A DNA stretch of 64,000 bases from CAIWHR01 sp963734055 (lineage in GTDB: Bacteria; Pseudomonadota; Gammaproteobacteria; Burkholderiales; Casimicrobiaceae), in the NCBI GenBank assembly GCA_963734055.1, contig CAVTFQ010000003.1, positions 434,001 to 498,000 on the forward strand, read 5' to 3'. The position numbers were made by a program, and so were the translations under genes. The notes beneath the pieces were generated by a model. It was not told the DNA's origin. It ran no database searches and saw only the letters and a program-made list of their open reading frames with translations. Positions 25,688 to 35,321 of this stretch are shown here, in pieces (the first letter of the stretch is position 1; each line of letters opens with the position of its first letter).

Positions 25688-28600
25688 ATGAACAGGATGC
25701 ACCGGAAGAAGCTGTCCGTGGCCGTGATGAACGCGCTCAACGCGGGCGTCGTCGTCGGCCTGGCGACGCCGTTGGCCTACGCGCAGCAGACGCCGCCGAC
25801 CGAGCCGCAGAAGATCGAGCGGATCGAGGTCACCGGCTCCCGGATTCCGTCGCCGACGCTCACGAGCGAAAGCCCGGTCAACGTGATCAGCTCCCAGGAG
25901 ATCGCGTATACGGGTCTCACGTCGACGTCCGACATCCTGAATCAGCTGCCGCAGGTCGTCCCCGGTCAGGGGAGCAACATCTCGAACGGGGCCACGGGCA
26001 CTGCCACGGTTGACCTCCGCGGTCTCGGGCCGAACCGGACGCTGGTGCTGATCGATGGCAAGCGCGTGCCGGCGGGATCGCCGCTCCAGGGCGGGTGGGC
26101 GACGAACATCAACGCCATTCCGGCCCCGCTGATCCAGCGCATCGAAGTGCTCTCCGGGGGCGCGTCGTCGATCTACGGGTCGGACGCCATCGCCGGGGTG
26201 GTCAACTTCATCATGAACGACCACTTCGAAGGCGTCCAGCTCGACTGGAACGGCAATGGCTACAACCACCAACAGCACAGCTGGATGGGCGACCTCGTTG
26301 CCCAGAAGCATCAGACGAACCCGGCGCAGTTCTCCGTTCCCGGGAACGTCGACCTCGACGGCAACACGCAGAGTTTTTCCGTCACGGCGGGCAGCAACTT
26401 CGCGAACGGGAAGGGCAACGCGACGATCTACTTCGAATGGCGGAACCAGGATGCGGTCCTGCAGAGCACCCGCGACCACAGCGCGTGCTCGCTGGTCGGT
26501 CAGTTCCCAACCGCGAAGCCCACCGCATCGAACCCGATGGCGAACGGCTATGCGTGCGGCGGCTCCAGCACGAGCTATCCGGGACGGTTCTTGGGCAGCA
26601 GCTTCGACCTCACCATCGCGAATCCGGCCGGCGACGTCCGGCCCTACGTCGGCTCGCAGGATCAATACAATTTCGCGCCGGCCAATTACTGGCAGCGCCC
26701 CGACACGCGCTACCTGTTCAACGCGTTCATGCACTACGACGTGCTGCCGCAGGTGCGGACGTACGCCGAGTTCGACTACATGAACGACCACACGACAGCG
26801 CAGATCGCGCCCAGTGGGGCATTCCTGCAGCCGTTCACGTTGCACAACGAGAACCCGCTCCTGTCCCAGAACTTCAAGGACGCGGTGGGGCTGTCGGCCA
26901 CCCATCCCGATGCGACCTTCTACATCGGCCGCCGCAACATCGAGGGCGGTGGACGTCAGGACGACTTCACGCTCAACAACTTCCGCGTGGTGCTCGGCGC
27001 GAAGGGCAGCGTCCTGGACGACAAGTGGGACTACAACGCGTGGTGGCAGTCGGGTCGGAATACGTTGGGGCGAACCTATCTCAACGACTTCTCGGTGGAC
27101 CGTCTGAACAAGTCCTTCGATGTCATCACGGACCCCGCAACCGGCCTGCCCGCCTGTAGGTCGGCTGTCAACGGGACGGACAACCGCTGCGTGCCGTGGG
27201 ACATCTTCCACATCGGCGGTGTCACCCAGGCGGCCCTGAATTACCTGCAGACACCGGGCTTCATGACCGGTTACACGGCGCAGAGCGTGGTCGGTGTCAC
27301 CGTGTCGTCCGATCTCGGCTCGTCGTATGGGTGGACGCTGCCCTGGGCGAGGGACGGCGTCGGCTTCGCCGCCGGTATCGAGCGCCGGGTCGAGAAGCTC
27401 ACCAACTCTGTCGATGCCGAATTCGGCACGGGCGACCTTGCGGGCCAGGGCGGCGCGACGATCAGTGTCAACGGCCAGTTCACCGTCGTGGAGCCCTACG
27501 CCGAAGTCCGGGTGCCGGTCATTCAGCGGCAGCCGTGGGCGTACGACCTGACGTTTACCGGCGCGTACCGCTACTCGAGCTACAGCACCGACAAGACGAC
27601 CAACAGCTACGGTCTCGGCGCCGATTGGTCGATCGTCAAGGAGGCGAAGCTCCGCGGCAGCTACCAGCAGGCCGTTCGTGCGGCGAACGTCATCGAGCTC
27701 TTCCTTGGGACAGGCTATAACCTGTGGGACGGCACGGACCCGTGCTCCGGGGCCACGCCTGCGGCGACGCTGGCGCAGTGCCTGAGGACCGGAGCGACGG
27801 CAGCCCAATACGGGAGCATCCCGGGCAGCCCCGCGGGCCAATACAACCAGCTGCAGAGCGGCAATCCGAACCTCAATCCGGAGACAGCAAAGACCTACAC
27901 GCTCGGCGGTGTGCTGCAGTACCCGAATTGGAGCGCGACGGTCGACTACTGGCACTACAAGATCGAGGGCGTGATCGGGACCATCCTGCCGCAGCAGGCG
28001 CTCACCAACTGCGTCAACATTGGCCTCAACTGCGAGCTGATCCACCGTGAATTGAGCAACAACGGCAATCTCTGGGTCCCGAATGCCGGGTACATCGCCG
28101 CCTTCAACCAGAACCTGGGCAGCTATCTGACGGACGGCATCGACGTGACGGCCAACTACACGCAGCCGATCGACAAGTGGGGCAGCCTTGCGTTCAACCT
28201 CCTCGGAACCTGGGTCAACCAGTTCATCGTGGAGCCGATCCCGGGGTTGGGCACCTACGACTGCGCGGGCCTGTATGGTCCTTCCTGCAACAATGGGTCC
28301 GCTGCGGTGGTCCCGACGTGGCGTTCCCGGCTCATGGGAATCTGGAACACGCCGTGGGACTGGAACATGGCGATTACGTGGCGTTACATCAGCGGCGTCG
28401 ACGTCACGTTCAGCAGCGACAACCCGTTGATCAGCGGAGGTTACGCGCCGTCCGATGGCTCGATCAGCGCCCAGCAGTACTTCGACCTCGCGTTCCAGTG
28501 GAACGCGACCAAGAACTTCACGCTCCGCGCTGGCGTCAACAACATCTTCGACAAGGATCCGCCGCTCGTGTCGTCCACCGCAAACACCGGTGGAACGGGC

Positions 28601-28708
28601 TTGCCCTCGGTCGCGGGGCCGTCGACGTTCGGCAACGGCAACACGTTCCCGCAGGTCTACGACACGCTCGGACGGACACTCTTCGTCAACGTCACGGCAA
28701 AGTTCTGA
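25688..28708 (+). CDS. TonB-dependent outer-membrane receptor
   Basis: A 1006-residue outer-membrane transporter. A signal peptide ends near AYAQ; the mature N-terminus has a TonB-box-like IERIEVTGSRI. The plug domain follows (DILNQLPQVV, DLRGLGPNRTLVLIDGKRVP, ASSIYGSDAIAGVVNFIM), then a long beta-barrel ending in LFVNVTAKF with the terminal Phe needed for Bam-assisted insertion. This plug type is common in large receptors of organisms that import glycans or peptides. Substrate unknown. Sulfotransferase and hydroxylase genes lie on both sides, and exbB-exbD-exbD-tonB lies 9 kb downstream. Start at ATG 25688 with GGGGGA ahead of it. A terminator follows. Confidence 0.93.
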   Translation: MNRMHRKKLSVAVMNALNAGVVVGLATPLAYAQQTPPTEPQKIERIEVTGSRIPSPTLTSESPVNVISSQEIAYTGLTSTSDILNQLPQVVPGQGSNISNGATGTATVDLRGLGPNRTLVLIDGKRVPAGSPLQGGWATNINAIPAPLIQRIEVLSGGASSIYGSDAIAGVVNFIMNDHFEGVQLDWNGNGYNHQQHSWMGDLVAQKHQTNPAQFSVPGNVDLDGNTQSFSVTAGSNFANGKGNATIYFEWRNQDAVLQSTRDHSACSLVGQFPTAKPTASNPMANGYACGGSSTSYPGRFLGSSFDLTIANPAGDVRPYVGSQDQYNFAPANYWQRPDTRYLFNAFMHYDVLPQVRTYAEFDYMNDHTTAQIAPSGAFLQPFTLHNENPLLSQNFKDAVGLSATHPDATFYIGRRNIEGGGRQDDFTLNNFRVVLGAKGSVLDDKWDYNAWWQSGRNTLGRTYLNDFSVDRLNKSFDVITDPATGLPACRSAVNGTDNRCVPWDIFHIGGVTQAALNYLQTPGFMTGYTAQSVVGVTVSSDLGSSYGWTLPWARDGVGFAAGIERRVEKLTNSVDAEFGTGDLAGQGGATISVNGQFTVVEPYAEVRVPVIQRQPWAYDLTFTGAYRYSSYSTDKTTNSYGLGADWSIVKEAKLRGSYQQAVRAANVIELFLGTGYNLWDGTDPCSGATPAATLAQCLRTGATAAQYGSIPGSPAGQYNQLQSGNPNLNPETAKTYTLGGVLQYPNWSATVDYWHYKIEGVIGTILPQQALTNCVNIGLNCELIHRELSNNGNLWVPNAGYIAAFNQNLGSYLTDGIDVTANYTQPIDKWGSLAFNLLGTWVNQFIVEPIPGLGTYDCAGLYGPSCNNGSAAVVPTWRSRLMGIWNTPWDWNMAITWRYISGVDVTFSSDNPLISGGYAPSDGSISAQQYFDLAFQWNATKNFTLRAGVNNIFDKDPPLVSSTANTGGTGLPSVAGPSTFGNGNTFPQVYDTLGRTLFVNVTAKF

Positions 28709-28734
28709 CCCAAACGCGTAGCGCTCTGTCCTCG

Positions 28735-28760
28735 ACGGCGGGCTTCGGCCCGCCGTTTTT
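28735..28760 (+). terminator. Rho-independent terminator of the TonB receptor gene
   Basis: A perfect 9-bp stem (ACGGCGGGC with GCCCGCCGT) closed by a TTCG tetraloop and followed by a run of five T (with one already in the stem end). It begins 27 bp after the receptor stop codon and before the convergent sulfotransferase gene. Confidence 0.92.
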
Positions 28761-28809
28761 CGGGGCTCGGGCTGCCGACGGCCCTCGCGCAACGGAGCTT
28801 CTGCGCGGG

Positions 28810-30825
28810 CTAGCCTAGGGAGGGCGAGGGCGTCTCGGCGCCGGCTTCGTGCAGGGCGCCGAGAAGCGGCGACAGATGCCGCCCGTAGCGGTGGCTGCGT
28901 CCCTTGAACGCGCCGACGGGTTGCCGGACCTGCACTGCGCTCATCGTGGCAACGATCCTGTTGCTCTCCGAAAAGCGTCGGCAGGCCTCCTGCCACTCGA
29001 GCCCGCAGAACCGCAGCAGATCCGGCGCCGCGCGGTCGAAGTCGGCCACAAGCTCCTCGTACCGGATCGTCAGGAACCGATCTCCCAGCACGCGCTGCCA
29101 GTGCGCCATGAGCTTCGCGTATTGACCGTAGTAATGGCCGATGTCCGCGAGCCGGTTCGCAAACGACGCGAACTTGGGGAACGCGTTACGGAAGATCGAC
29201 AGGCTCGTCTCGACCGGGTCGCGGCGAACGTGGACGACGCGGGCATGGGGAAACAGCGCGAAGATCATGCCCAGCGCGTCGATATTCCACGGATTCTTGT
29301 CGGTGACGGCTACGAATCCCCGCAGCTCGGGAAGCTCACGCCAGTAGGCGTCGCACCACCGCTGCCTCATGGCTTCCGTGATCACGTACGGGGGCGAGCG
29401 TTGTAACGAGGCGAACTCCTGCATGATCGTGGGCATCGCCTGGCGCTCGCCGCACGCGAGGACGGCGGAATGGGCGCCAATGATGCTTTCGACGAGCGTC
29501 GTCCCGGATCGGGGCATGCCGACGACGAATATCGGCGTCGGCCTCGCCTCGGTCGGGACCAGGGGTGGGGCGGTGGAGAACGCCGACATGAGCCACTCGA
29601 CCTCCCGTTCGCGCAGGACGCGGTCGTAGGTGATCCCTTCACGCTGGGCGCGCTGCGCGCTCAATTCGTTCGCCTGCACATAGGCGGCGAAGGCTCTGTC
29701 GAAGTCGCTTTGCGCGTCGAGGCAATCGGCGAGCGCGAACGAAGCGGCGATCCGGTCCTCGGCGCGAGCGCTCGCGTCCTCGGCGAGGCGCGCGAGCCGA
29801 GCGTATTCGTCTCCGGCAATGTGTCCGCCCGAGACCTGGACCAGCACCTTGAACGCGGCGCCGTCGCGGGGATCGACCGCGATCGCTCGCCGGGCGTACG
29901 CCAGCGCTTGGTCGAACCGTCCCGCGTACATGGCCAGCGTGGCCTTGGCGGAGAGCATGTGCGCGCACTGCGGATCGAGTCGTTCGGCGTCGTCGAGCGC
30001 GCGCGCGGCCTCGTCGTAGGCGAGCGCCATCATGCAGAGCCGGCCGTAGGTGGCGAGATTCGCCGCGCACGAGCCGCCGAGATCGAGGAACGTCCGGTAG
30101 CTCTGCCTGGCGCCGGCCAGGTAACCCGTTTCCCACTGGGCCCTCGCGGCGAACATCCACGGCAACGGGTTCCGCGGCTCCGCGCGCAGCCATGACTGCG
30201 CCGTCTCCGCAAGATCGTCCCACGCGGCATCGCGCTCGTGAATTTCAGCGTAGAGGCGCAGGATCGCCACGTGGCCGGGCGCGAGCGGTGCGGCCTGGTC
30301 GAGCAGCGCGCGGGCCTTCGCAGCGGAGCCCGCGTCGAAGTTCGCCCTCGCGCACTTGAAGAGCAGCGACGGGTCGTCCGGCTTGAGTTCGAGCGCCTGG
30401 TGGAAGTGGCGGGCAGCTTCCGAAAACCGGCTCGCCCTCGCTTTTAACTCGCCGAGTCTTTCCCAGATCCACCACTGTCCCGGCGTATCCGCCGCGAGCG
30501 CTTCGACGAGGGCGATCGCGCCGGCGACGTCACCCGTTCCCGCCATCGCCTCCGCCAGGTTCGTGCGTAGTCCCGGGTTGGGCGGGTCGAGGTCGACGGC
30601 CCGCCGCAGGAGCGGCAGGGCCTCGTCCGGGCGGTTGAGCTGGAGCAGCATGAGGCCGCAGACGCTGTTGGTCTCGGCGTGATCGGGGGTGAGCGAGAGC
30701 GCGGCCCGATAGTACGCGAGGGCCTCGTCGGCGCGACCGCTCCGCTGCGCCGCGTGCCCGAGCGCGATCGCTTCCCGCCAGGTCACCCCGGACATACGCT
30801 CTGCCTCGGCGCGCGGCGCCGGCAT
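28810..30825 (-). CDS. TPR-repeat sulfotransferase
   Basis: A 671-residue protein with a long array of tetratricopeptide repeats (about 15-330) and a C-terminal sulfotransferase domain. The PAPS loop is PIFVVGMPRSGTTL (PRSGTT at 438-443) and the second nucleotide motif is RVVHVRRDPVETSLS. A paralogue of the 21.7-23.2 kb gene but with roughly twice the TPR content. ATG 30795 (residue 11) is an alternative start. It ends convergently with the TonB receptor and starts 8 bp after the stop of a TPR-AspH gene, so these belong to one minus-strand operon. Confidence 0.92.
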   Translation of the reverse strand: MPAPRAEAERMSGVTWREAIALGHAAQRSGRADEALAYYRAALSLTPDHAETNSVCGLMLLQLNRPDEALPLLRRAVDLDPPNPGLRTNLAEAMAGTGDVAGAIALVEALAADTPGQWWIWERLGELKARASRFSEAARHFHQALELKPDDPSLLFKCARANFDAGSAAKARALLDQAAPLAPGHVAILRLYAEIHERDAAWDDLAETAQSWLRAEPRNPLPWMFAARAQWETGYLAGARQSYRTFLDLGGSCAANLATYGRLCMMALAYDEAARALDDAERLDPQCAHMLSAKATLAMYAGRFDQALAYARRAIAVDPRDGAAFKVLVQVSGGHIAGDEYARLARLAEDASARAEDRIAASFALADCLDAQSDFDRAFAAYVQANELSAQRAQREGITYDRVLREREVEWLMSAFSTAPPLVPTEARPTPIFVVGMPRSGTTLVESIIGAHSAVLACGERQAMPTIMQEFASLQRSPPYVITEAMRQRWCDAYWRELPELRGFVAVTDKNPWNIDALGMIFALFPHARVVHVRRDPVETSLSIFRNAFPKFASFANRLADIGHYYGQYAKLMAHWQRVLGDRFLTIRYEELVADFDRAAPDLLRFCGLEWQEACRRFSESNRIVATMSAVQVRQPVGAFKGRSHRYGRHLSPLLGALHEAGAETPSPSLG

Positions 30826-30832
30826 CTCGGCC

Positions 30833-32149
30833 CTACGCGGATTCGGCAGGAGCGGGCGCCACCGCCGTGAATTCGTTCAGCCCCGCGGCCAAGGCGGTGA
30901 TCAGCGCGCGCTCCGCCGCGGTCAGCGCAGGGTGCCAGACGTCGAAGAGCAGCACGACCCGCGGCTTGTCGCTCATGTTCCACGCCTCGTGCTCGATCGT
31001 GTCGTCGACGACGAACGCCTGGCCCGGCACCCACTCGCGGTTCGTATTCCCCACGCGGAATCCGCATTGCTCGGGAACGATCAGCGGCACGTGACAGACG
31101 AGCCGCACGTTGGACACGCCCGTCTGCGGCGGAATGCGGGTGCCGGGCTTCAGGAGCGAGAACATCGCCGACGGCGTGCGCCCCGGCTCATCGGGCTGCG
31201 GCGCACCCTCGAGCAGCTCCACCGTGAGCGGGCAACGGGCGGCGTTCTCTGCGACGAGCTTCCCCATCTTGAAGAGGTGGAACGCACTCCAACCCGTGGA
31301 GTTGTTGGACTCGGCCAACGGGCGGTGCGGCACGTCCTGCGGGTACGGGATGCAGGGCGTGAAGCCTTCCTCGGCGGCGAGGACGTTCAGGACCTCGGTG
31401 CGAATCGCGTCGGTCGCGGCCTCGAACCGCTCGAGCCACGGAAACAGTGCCCGGTCGAAGAATTCGATCGGGGCGAGTCCCGGGTAGTGGAAAATCGTCG
31501 GGCGCGAATCGTAGCGTCGCTTTCGTCCCACTAGGATGTCGACCGAATCGCGGAAGCGCCTCAAGTCCTCGCCCGCGAACGTCGTGCAATGGGCGTCGAG
31601 ATACTGGTCGAGAAACGCCCCGCGATCGCGATTGTATTGGTCGATGCGCTCGTTCGCCTCTACGATCGCCGGGCGAAGCTCGGGACGTACGCTATCGAGC
31701 GGCGGCGCCACGGCGGCGGCCGCGCTGTAGGCCACGGCGGCCTCGTGCATCCTGCCTTGCCGCTCGAGCAGGTTGGCCCGGAGAATGAGGGCGACGAGTT
31801 CGCCGGGATCGCGGGTCAGCGCCTGTCGGATCGCCGTCTCCTCGGCCGGCTCGTCCTGCAGGTTGCGGCAGGTGATGGCGAGATGGATCCATTGGTGCGG
31901 ATCCGAGCCATCGACGTCGACGATTCGCTGGAACGCGACGCGGGCCGACGGCATGTCTCCCGCACGGAATGCGCGCTGCCCCAGCACCGACAGCGTGCGG
32001 ACGTGGTTCGGATCGAGTTGGAGGATCCGGCCCCAGAGCTTCTGCGCCTCGTCGTCCCGCCCCGTCTGCGCGGCCTGAAACGCCTGCGCCTCTAGCGCGT
32101 TGATCTCCGGAAGTCGGCTGCGGACGTCGGTCGTGGATTCCATCGGCAT
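30833..32149 (-). CDS. TPR protein with aspartyl/asparaginyl beta-hydroxylase domain, first metal ligand replaced
   Basis: A 438-residue paralogue of the next gene upstream: N-terminal TPR repeats (about 10-130), then an AspH-type hydroxylase domain. The second metal histidine is present in TIEHEAWN (H387) and the 2-oxoglutarate-binding region LLFDVWHP follows. The first metal ligand, normally His in IPPHxG, is Gln342 here (codon CAG). The protein may be a pseudoenzyme or use the metal differently. It starts two bases after the stop of the paralogue; the frame upstream of 32149 is a shadow of that gene. Confidence 0.85.
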   Translation of the reverse strand: MPMESTTDVRSRLPEINALEAQAFQAAQTGRDDEAQKLWGRILQLDPNHVRTLSVLGQRAFRAGDMPSARVAFQRIVDVDGSDPHQWIHLAITCRNLQDEPAEETAIRQALTRDPGELVALILRANLLERQGRMHEAAVAYSAAAAVAPPLDSVRPELRPAIVEANERIDQYNRDRGAFLDQYLDAHCTTFAGEDLRRFRDSVDILVGRKRRYDSRPTIFHYPGLAPIEFFDRALFPWLERFEAATDAIRTEVLNVLAAEEGFTPCIPYPQDVPHRPLAESNNSTGWSAFHLFKMGKLVAENAARCPLTVELLEGAPQPDEPGRTPSAMFSLLKPGTRIPPQTGVSNVRLVCHVPLIVPEQCGFRVGNTNREWVPGQAFVVDDTIEHEAWNMSDKPRVVLLFDVWHPALTAAERALITALAAGLNEFTAVAPAPAESA

Positions 32150-32151
32150 TC

Positions 32152-33336
32152 TCAGATCGACCAAACGGGCTTCTCGCCGCGGTAGGCGTCGACCGCCTCG
32201 AACATCGCGGTTACGAGCGCGCGCTCCTCTTCCGACAGCTCCGGGCGCCAGATCTCGAACAACAGGATGACACGGGCGTGGTCGCTGCGGTTCCACGCTT
32301 CGTGCTCGATCGTGTCGTCGAATACCCACGCTTTCCCCTCTTCCGGAACGCGGGTGTCGTTGCCGACGCGAAGGGCGCATCCGGGCGGCACGATCAGCGG
32401 CAGATGGCAGATCAGGCGCGCGTTCGTGAGCCCGGTGTGCGGGGGGATCCACGCGCCCGGACGCAGCAGCGAGAACAGGACCGACGGCGAGCGACTCTTC
32501 GCCCAGACTTGCGGCGCCTGGGCGAGGGCGTCGAGCGTCTTCGGGCAGCGCGCGGCATGGTCGAGGACGATCTCGCCGTCCTTCCACAGGTAGTAGGCGC
32601 TCCAGCTCGGATTGCCCTCCAGCCCGGCGTGGTCCCGCCGCGGCCGTCCCGGCACGTGCTGGACATAGGGTACGAACGAGCGCGCATCATCGGCGGCAGC
32701 GGCCTTCAGCTCCGTGCGAATCTCGGCGGTCGCCGCCTCGATCTCGTCGAGCCAGGGGAAGTCCTCGCGGTCGTAGAACTGGATCTGAGGAAGTCCCGGG
32801 AAGAAATAGATCGTAGGCTGCTGAAAGAACGTCTTCCTTCGACCCACGAGGATGTCGAGCGACTGCCTGAACCGGGCGGTGGAACGGCCGTTGTCGAGCC
32901 CGTGGCGAACGAGCCGGTCGACGAGGAATCCTTCAAACTCACCGGCGTAGCGCTCGCACATCGCCTTCGCGCGCTTCACTTCGTCGCGCAGCGCGGCTGG
33001 CATCTCGTCGCCCGGTGGCGCGACCCGGACCGCGAACTGGTAGAACGACGCGGCCGCGCGCGTGTCGCCGAGCTCGGCGAGCAGGTCCGCCTTGAGGATC
33101 ACCGCGCCGAGATTCCGCGGCTCGAGCGCGAGTGCCTTGTCGAGCGCGGCGAGCGCGATCGGCGCGTCGCCGAGGCTCCGGCAGGCTTGGGCGAGTCCGA
33201 GATAGCTCGCGACGTCGGCCTGGCCGGCGTCGATGACGCGTTCGAACGAAGCGCGCGCGGTGCGTGCGTCGCCCTGCCGCAGCGCGGCGGCGCCGGACTG
33301 CACGAGGGCGCGTGCATCGATGGGAGCCGAGGCCAT
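32152..33336 (-). CDS. TPR protein with aspartyl/asparaginyl beta-hydroxylase domain, ligands intact
   Basis: A 394-residue Fe(II)/2-oxoglutarate hydroxylase of the AspH type behind TPR repeats (about 8-110). Both family histidines are present: H300 in IPPHTG and H345 in TIEHEAWN; LRVGND and ILLFEIWRP fit the rest of the core. Such enzymes hydroxylate Asp, Asn or other residues in proteins or peptides. It is the first gene of the three-gene minus-strand operon with its Gln-variant paralogue and the TPR-sulfotransferase, suggesting successive hydroxylation and sulfation. Cytoplasmic; no signal peptide. Confidence 0.88.
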   Translation of the reverse strand: MASAPIDARALVQSGAAALRQGDARTARASFERVIDAGQADVASYLGLAQACRSLGDAPIALAALDKALALEPRNLGAVILKADLLAELGDTRAAASFYQFAVRVAPPGDEMPAALRDEVKRAKAMCERYAGEFEGFLVDRLVRHGLDNGRSTARFRQSLDILVGRRKTFFQQPTIYFFPGLPQIQFYDREDFPWLDEIEAATAEIRTELKAAAADDARSFVPYVQHVPGRPRRDHAGLEGNPSWSAYYLWKDGEIVLDHAARCPKTLDALAQAPQVWAKSRSPSVLFSLLRPGAWIPPHTGLTNARLICHLPLIVPPGCALRVGNDTRVPEEGKAWVFDDTIEHEAWNRSDHARVILLFEIWRPELSEEERALVTAMFEAVDAYRGEKPVWSI

Positions 33337-33473
33337 GGAAAGCGGATCGAACCATTCGCCGGGCGGCGCGTGATCGGCCGCCCTGACGCGGACGAAAGGA
33401 TAGCATCCGCTGGGAACCGGCCGGAACCGCGTGTACGATTCCGGAGCGTTTCCAACTGCGGACGGGATCCAGC

Positions 33474-34139
33474 GTGTTCCTCAAGATCAAGAACCTCCTG
33501 ACGCCTGCCGAGATCGCGCGGCTCGTCGCGCTCTCGCGGGAGATCCGCTTCGTCGACGGGCGGGCGTCGAATCCCGCGAACACGTCAAAGAGCAACCTGC
33601 AGGCCGATCTCGGCGATCCGCGCTATGTCGAATCGGTGCAGATCGTGAGCAACGCGCTGGGACGCTCGCGCGAGTTCACGGACTTCGCGATGCCCAAGCG
33701 CATCGCGCCACCGCTCCTGTGCCGCTACGAGCCGGGAATGAAATACGGCGGCCACGCCGACGCGGCGCTGATCCAGCTCGGCAACGCGCGACTGCGCTCC
33801 GACCTCTCGTGCACCGTGTTCATCAACGACCCAGCCACCTACGAGGGGGGCGAGCTGTCGATCGAGATCGGCAACCTGGCCATTCCGATCAAGGGCGCGG
33901 CCGGCGAGGCGATCGTCTACCCGTCGACGACCCTGCACGAAGTCGTGCCGGTGCGCTCCGGGCAGCGTCTCGTGTCGATCACGTTCATCGAGAGCTACAT
34001 CGCCGACGAGCACCAGCGGACGCAGGTCTACGAATTGAACGAGATCGCAGCGCTCGAGGGGACCACGATGCGATGGGAGAGCCGCGTACGCCTCGACGTC
34101 GTCCGGCAGAACCTCATCCGGATGTGGTCGACGACGTGA
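33474..34139 (+). CDS. PKHD-type (PiuC/YbiX-like) Fe(II)/2-oxoglutarate hydroxylase
   Basis: A 221-residue dioxygenase of the prolyl-4-hydroxylase-like PKHD class. The metal triad is H94-A-D96 (YGGHADA) and H155 (TLHEV), with R165 as the 2-oxoglutarate contact (SGQRLVSI). The start is GTG at 33474. Members often lie beside TonB-dependent receptors (piuC next to piuA), as broadly here. It is divergent from the TPR-AspH operon and overlaps the end of the convergent sulfotransferase-like gene by 26 bp. Confidence 0.9.
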   Translation: MFLKIKNLLTPAEIARLVALSREIRFVDGRASNPANTSKSNLQADLGDPRYVESVQIVSNALGRSREFTDFAMPKRIAPPLLCRYEPGMKYGGHADAALIQLGNARLRSDLSCTVFINDPATYEGGELSIEIGNLAIPIKGAAGEAIVYPSTTLHEVVPVRSGQRLVSITFIESYIADEHQRTQVYELNEIAALEGTTMRWESRVRLDVVRQNLIRMWSTT

Positions 34140-35226
34140 CGACTTCCGCGACCGCGGGGTTCGCCTGCGCGAGGCGCTCGAGCCACGCAAGTCCCCGCGA
34201 GATCTCCTCGCGATGGTCGCGCCGCGCATCGCGGAGGATCTCGGCGCGCACCTGCGGTGTGTACGCGTACTCGGGCGCCTTCGAGTAGCGGGTGAGCACC
34301 GGGCTCTGTCCGACCGTCGCCAGGTAGCGCGCGTCGGCCGGGAGGCCGAAATGGCCGAGGATGCGCCCCATGCTTTCGGTGACGCTCGCGAGAAACCGGT
34401 CGAAGTCGAGGGCGATGACCCGTTCCGGGAACGCCGTGACCGCGTCGCGCCGGGCGCGGGACTCGACGAGCCAGCTCAGTGCGGCAAGCTCCCCGATCGA
34501 CATCGCGTGCAGCGGCGGGAGAGGCGCCGTGACGCTCGCTTGAAGCCGGCGGATGCGTTCGGGGCCGTGCCCGCGAAGGTCGAGCAGCGAGTTCTGCCCC
34601 GCCAGCAGCGTCGCCAGATAAGGTTCGGCGTCGAGGTTCAGGTAGACCGCACGGGAGGCCGTGCGCCGTTCCAGGATCGGTCCCGCGATCCGGCCGGCGC
34701 TGCTCGTCGCCTTGACGACGACGCTCTGAGTCGCGCGATACCCGCGGGACCACAGCGTCGCGAAGACTCCGAGCGCGGCGTCGAACTGCGCATGGCTCAA
34801 GAGCGATTCCGGGCGGCCCAGCACGTCGTGCGCCTCGGCGAGCGTCCGCAGCGGCAGGGGCTCCCGCAACGACAGCACCGCCCCCGTTTCGTCGAGCAGC
34901 CGGCTCAGGAGCGTCGAACCGACGTGCCCGGTATGAAAGATGAAATGGAGCGGGCCGGTGCCGGTCGCGCGGCGCGCGGCCTCGACGACGCCGCCGAAGG
35001 GAATCCAGGCTCCCTGGAGTCCTGGCCCCAGGATTCGGTCATCGAGGAAGCTCGCGGCGCGATAGGCGGGTTCGTCCAGCCGGACGACGAGAGCGCTTTC
35101 GCGCACGAAGTCGAGCTTCTGCGGATACGCATCGGGCGATGCCGGCAATTGCGCCAGCAGGACGTCCTGCAGCGAGGGAGAAGGCCGTGTCGCCAAGTCG
35201 GGAATTCCGTCGGTAGCTTGCGCCAC
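34114..35226 (-). CDS. Sulfotransferase-like P-loop protein
   Basis: About 370 residues from the GTG at 35226, the most plausible start; the frame is open to 35376 but would then run into the next gene's promoter. A PAPS-loop-like motif LHFIFHTGHVGSTLLSRLL (GHVGST about 100-105) and a downstream VIALDFDRFLAS-GRILGHFGL segment mark a distant sulfotransferase. It has no TPR repeats and is less typical than the other sulfotransferases in the window; kinase-like P-loop proteins are an alternative. It closes the accessory block. Confidence 0.72.
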   Translation of the reverse strand: MAQATDGIPDLATRPSPSLQDVLLAQLPASPDAYPQKLDFVRESALVVRLDEPAYRAASFLDDRILGPGLQGAWIPFGGVVEAARRATGTGPLHFIFHTGHVGSTLLSRLLDETGAVLSLREPLPLRTLAEAHDVLGRPESLLSHAQFDAALGVFATLWSRGYRATQSVVVKATSSAGRIAGPILERRTASRAVYLNLDAEPYLATLLAGQNSLLDLRGHGPERIRRLQASVTAPLPPLHAMSIGELAALSWLVESRARRDAVTAFPERVIALDFDRFLASVTESMGRILGHFGLPADARYLATVGQSPVLTRYSKAPEYAYTPQVRAEILRDARRDHREEISRGLAWLERLAQANPAVAEVVTSSTTSG

Positions 35227-35321
35227 CTTGCCGGACGCGATCAGAATGATGAGCTGGCCGGCGCGAATAATTCGTGCCGAGACGATGTTGGCATCATAAG
35301 CGTTTCGTGAAGGAGCCTGCC

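Noticed and set aside
25493..28996. Long open frame on the minus strand opposite the TonB receptor (1167 residues)
   Set aside because: It is the mirror of a strongly biased coding frame: Arg/Val/Asp-rich, no domain, no ribosome site, and covers the receptor gene exactly.
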